Positions 6,471 to 7,535 of a stretch of DNA of 7,535 nucleotides are shown here, piece by piece. The notes beneath the pieces were generated by a model. It made no database searches. It was not told the origin of the DNA and saw only the letters and a list, made by a program, of their open reading frames with translations. Both the position numbers and the translations under genes were made by a program. Position 1 is the stretch's first letter; every line of letters begins with the position of its first letter. Source of the stretch: Desulfotignum sp. (GTDB lineage: Bacteria > Desulfobacterota > Desulfobacteria > Desulfobacterales > Desulfobacteraceae); the NCBI GenBank assembly GCA_011390235.1, contig JAABSS010000010.1, positions 1 through 7,535 of the forward strand. Direction: 5' to 3'.

Positions 6471-7535
6471 ATGAAAACAAATAAAACAATATATGCCCAG
6501 GATCCCAGAAAAATAGAAAAAGAGCTGGGGGAATTTCTCAATAAAAAATTCGGCGGCAGTGTCCGGATAATTTCCCCGTCAATGCAGCCCCGGGAAAAAG
6601 CCATTTCAGGCAAACCCCCTGAAAAAGGCAAAAAGGGACTGATAGATTTCAATATCAAACCGGCAGAACTTATCGCCTACCTGGACCAGTATGTGGTACG
6701 CCAGGAAAGGGCCAAATCCGTTCTGGCCACCAAGATCTGCACCCATTTCAACCGCATACGCCATGAAGAAACCCGACAGAACAAGGGTAGCAAGATCACC
6801 GGCAATATCAAATCCAACATCCTGATGCTGGGTCCTACCGGCATCGGCAAAACCTATCTGATACGGCTGATCGCAAGAAAAATCGGTGTGCCTTTTGTCA
6901 AGGCGGATGCCACAAAATTTTCGGAAACCGGATATGTGGGCGGGGATGTGGAAGATCTGGTCCGTGATCTGGTCAAAGAGGCTGATGATGACATTGCTTT
7001 GGCGGAATGCGGCATCGTGTATGTAGATGAAATTGACAAAATAGCAGCAAGTCCCAACGTGATCGGTGCCCAGGTTTCCAGAACCGGTGTACAGCGTGCC
7101 CTGCTCAAACCCATGGAAGAAACCGAAGTTGACTTGAAAGTGCCCCATGATCCGGTGTCCATGATGCAGGAACTGGAAGCGTTTCAGAGAACCGGCAAAC
7201 GCGCCAGCCGGCGGGTCAACACCGCCAATATTTTGTTTATCCTCAGCGGGGCTTTCACCGGCCTCACAGACCTGATCCGGAAGCGGCTTACCAGCCAGAC
7301 CATTGGTTTCAATTCCCGGGTCACCGCCCGCAGCAGTGATATGGATCTTTTACAGCAGACCCGGTCTGAAGACCTTGTAAAATACGGGTTTGAATCTGAA
7401 TTCATCGGCAGGGTGCCGGTGCGGTGTATCCTGAACACCCTGGAAGAAAAAGATCTGTATACCATTCTCAAAATGCCCAACAACCCGGTCATTCTCAGCA
7501 AACGTCTGGATTTTGCCGCCTATGGCATTGACATT
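6471..7535 (+). CDS. ClpX-like AAA+ unfoldase lacking the zinc finger (partial, 3' end outside window)
   Basis: This is the first 355 codons of a ClpX-related ATPase that should unfold substrates and pass them to ClpP. Residues 1-60 are basic and charged with no cysteine, so the C4 zinc domain of true ClpX is missing. ClpX homology starts near 62 (KPAELIAYLDQYVVRQERAK). Walker A is GPTGIGKT at 121-128. The pore loop GYVG is at 154-157. Walker B IVYVDEIDK is at 182-190. The IGF tripeptide for ClpP docking is at 278-280. The EFIGR arginine finger is at 310-314. Between Walker B and sensor 1, the ClpX RKH loop is replaced by a longer segment containing RTGKRASRR. No stop appears before the window end. 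ATG 6471 is the first in-frame start after a stop at 6459 and has no Shine-Dalgarno. It is probably a paralogue rather than the main clpX; without the C-terminus this remains an inference. Confidence 0.88.
   Translation, partial: MKTNKTIYAQDPRKIEKELGEFLNKKFGGSVRIISPSMQPREKAISGKPPEKGKKGLIDFNIKPAELIAYLDQYVVRQERAKSVLATKICTHFNRIRHEETRQNKGSKITGNIKSNILMLGPTGIGKTYLIRLIARKIGVPFVKADATKFSETGYVGGDVEDLVRDLVKEADDDIALAECGIVYVDEIDKIAASPNVIGAQVSRTGVQRALLKPMEETEVDLKVPHDPVSMMQELEAFQRTGKRASRRVNTANILFILSGAFTGLTDLIRKRLTSQTIGFNSRVTARSSDMDLLQQTRSEDLVKYGFESEFIGRVPVRCILNTLEEKDLYTILKMPNNPVILSKRLDFAAYGIDI

Overview
This window looks like a chromosomal housekeeping region of a sulfate-reducing deltaproteobacterium (Desulfobacterota, probably Desulfobacteraceae or a close relative). 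The assignment is an inference from gene order, protein character and moderate GC; no rRNA or other phylogenetic marker is present to fix it. All confident genes lie on the plus strand.

Region 1 (1-3822) is a tightly packed operon: the last 15 codons of lptB (LPS export ATPase), rpoN (sigma-54), a long-form hibernation promoting factor gene (hpf), ptsN (nitrogen-PTS EIIA), rapZ, and a mannose-family PTS EIIA gene. Junctions are a 2-nt gap (lptB/rpoN), a 12-nt gap with a strong Shine-Dalgarno (rpoN/hpf), ATGA overlaps (hpf/ptsN and rapZ/EIIA) and a 9-nt gap (ptsN/rapZ). The order lptB-rpoN-hpf-ptsN-rapZ matches the classic proteobacterial cluster. It combines envelope biogenesis, an alternative sigma factor, ribosome hibernation and phosphotransfer regulators. 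The sixth gene is a second PTS phosphoacceptor in place of the HPr-like gene found in E. coli.

Region 2 (3823-6228) is a glycolysis and secretion module: gap (GAPDH), tpiA (triosephosphate isomerase), secG, tRNA-Leu(GAG), then an intrinsic terminator. pgk, often found between gap and tpiA, is absent. In its place is the most striking non-coding structure of the window, a perfect 30-bp inverted repeat with a 36-nt loop (4901-4996), probably a mobile palindromic (REP/MITE-like) element sitting in the tpiA leader. tpiA and secG overlap by ATGA. The tRNA starts 16 nt after secG and is probably processed from the same transcript.

Region 3 (6229-7535) holds a 60-residue four-cysteine protein of unknown function, squeezed between the terminator and a sigma-70-like promoter. 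It is followed by the first 355 codons of a ClpX-like AAA+ unfoldase that runs off the window. That ATPase lacks the ClpX N-terminal zinc finger and has a rewritten RKH-loop region, but keeps Walker A/B, the GYVG pore loop and the IGF ClpP-docking tripeptide. It also appears to be translated from an almost leaderless mRNA.
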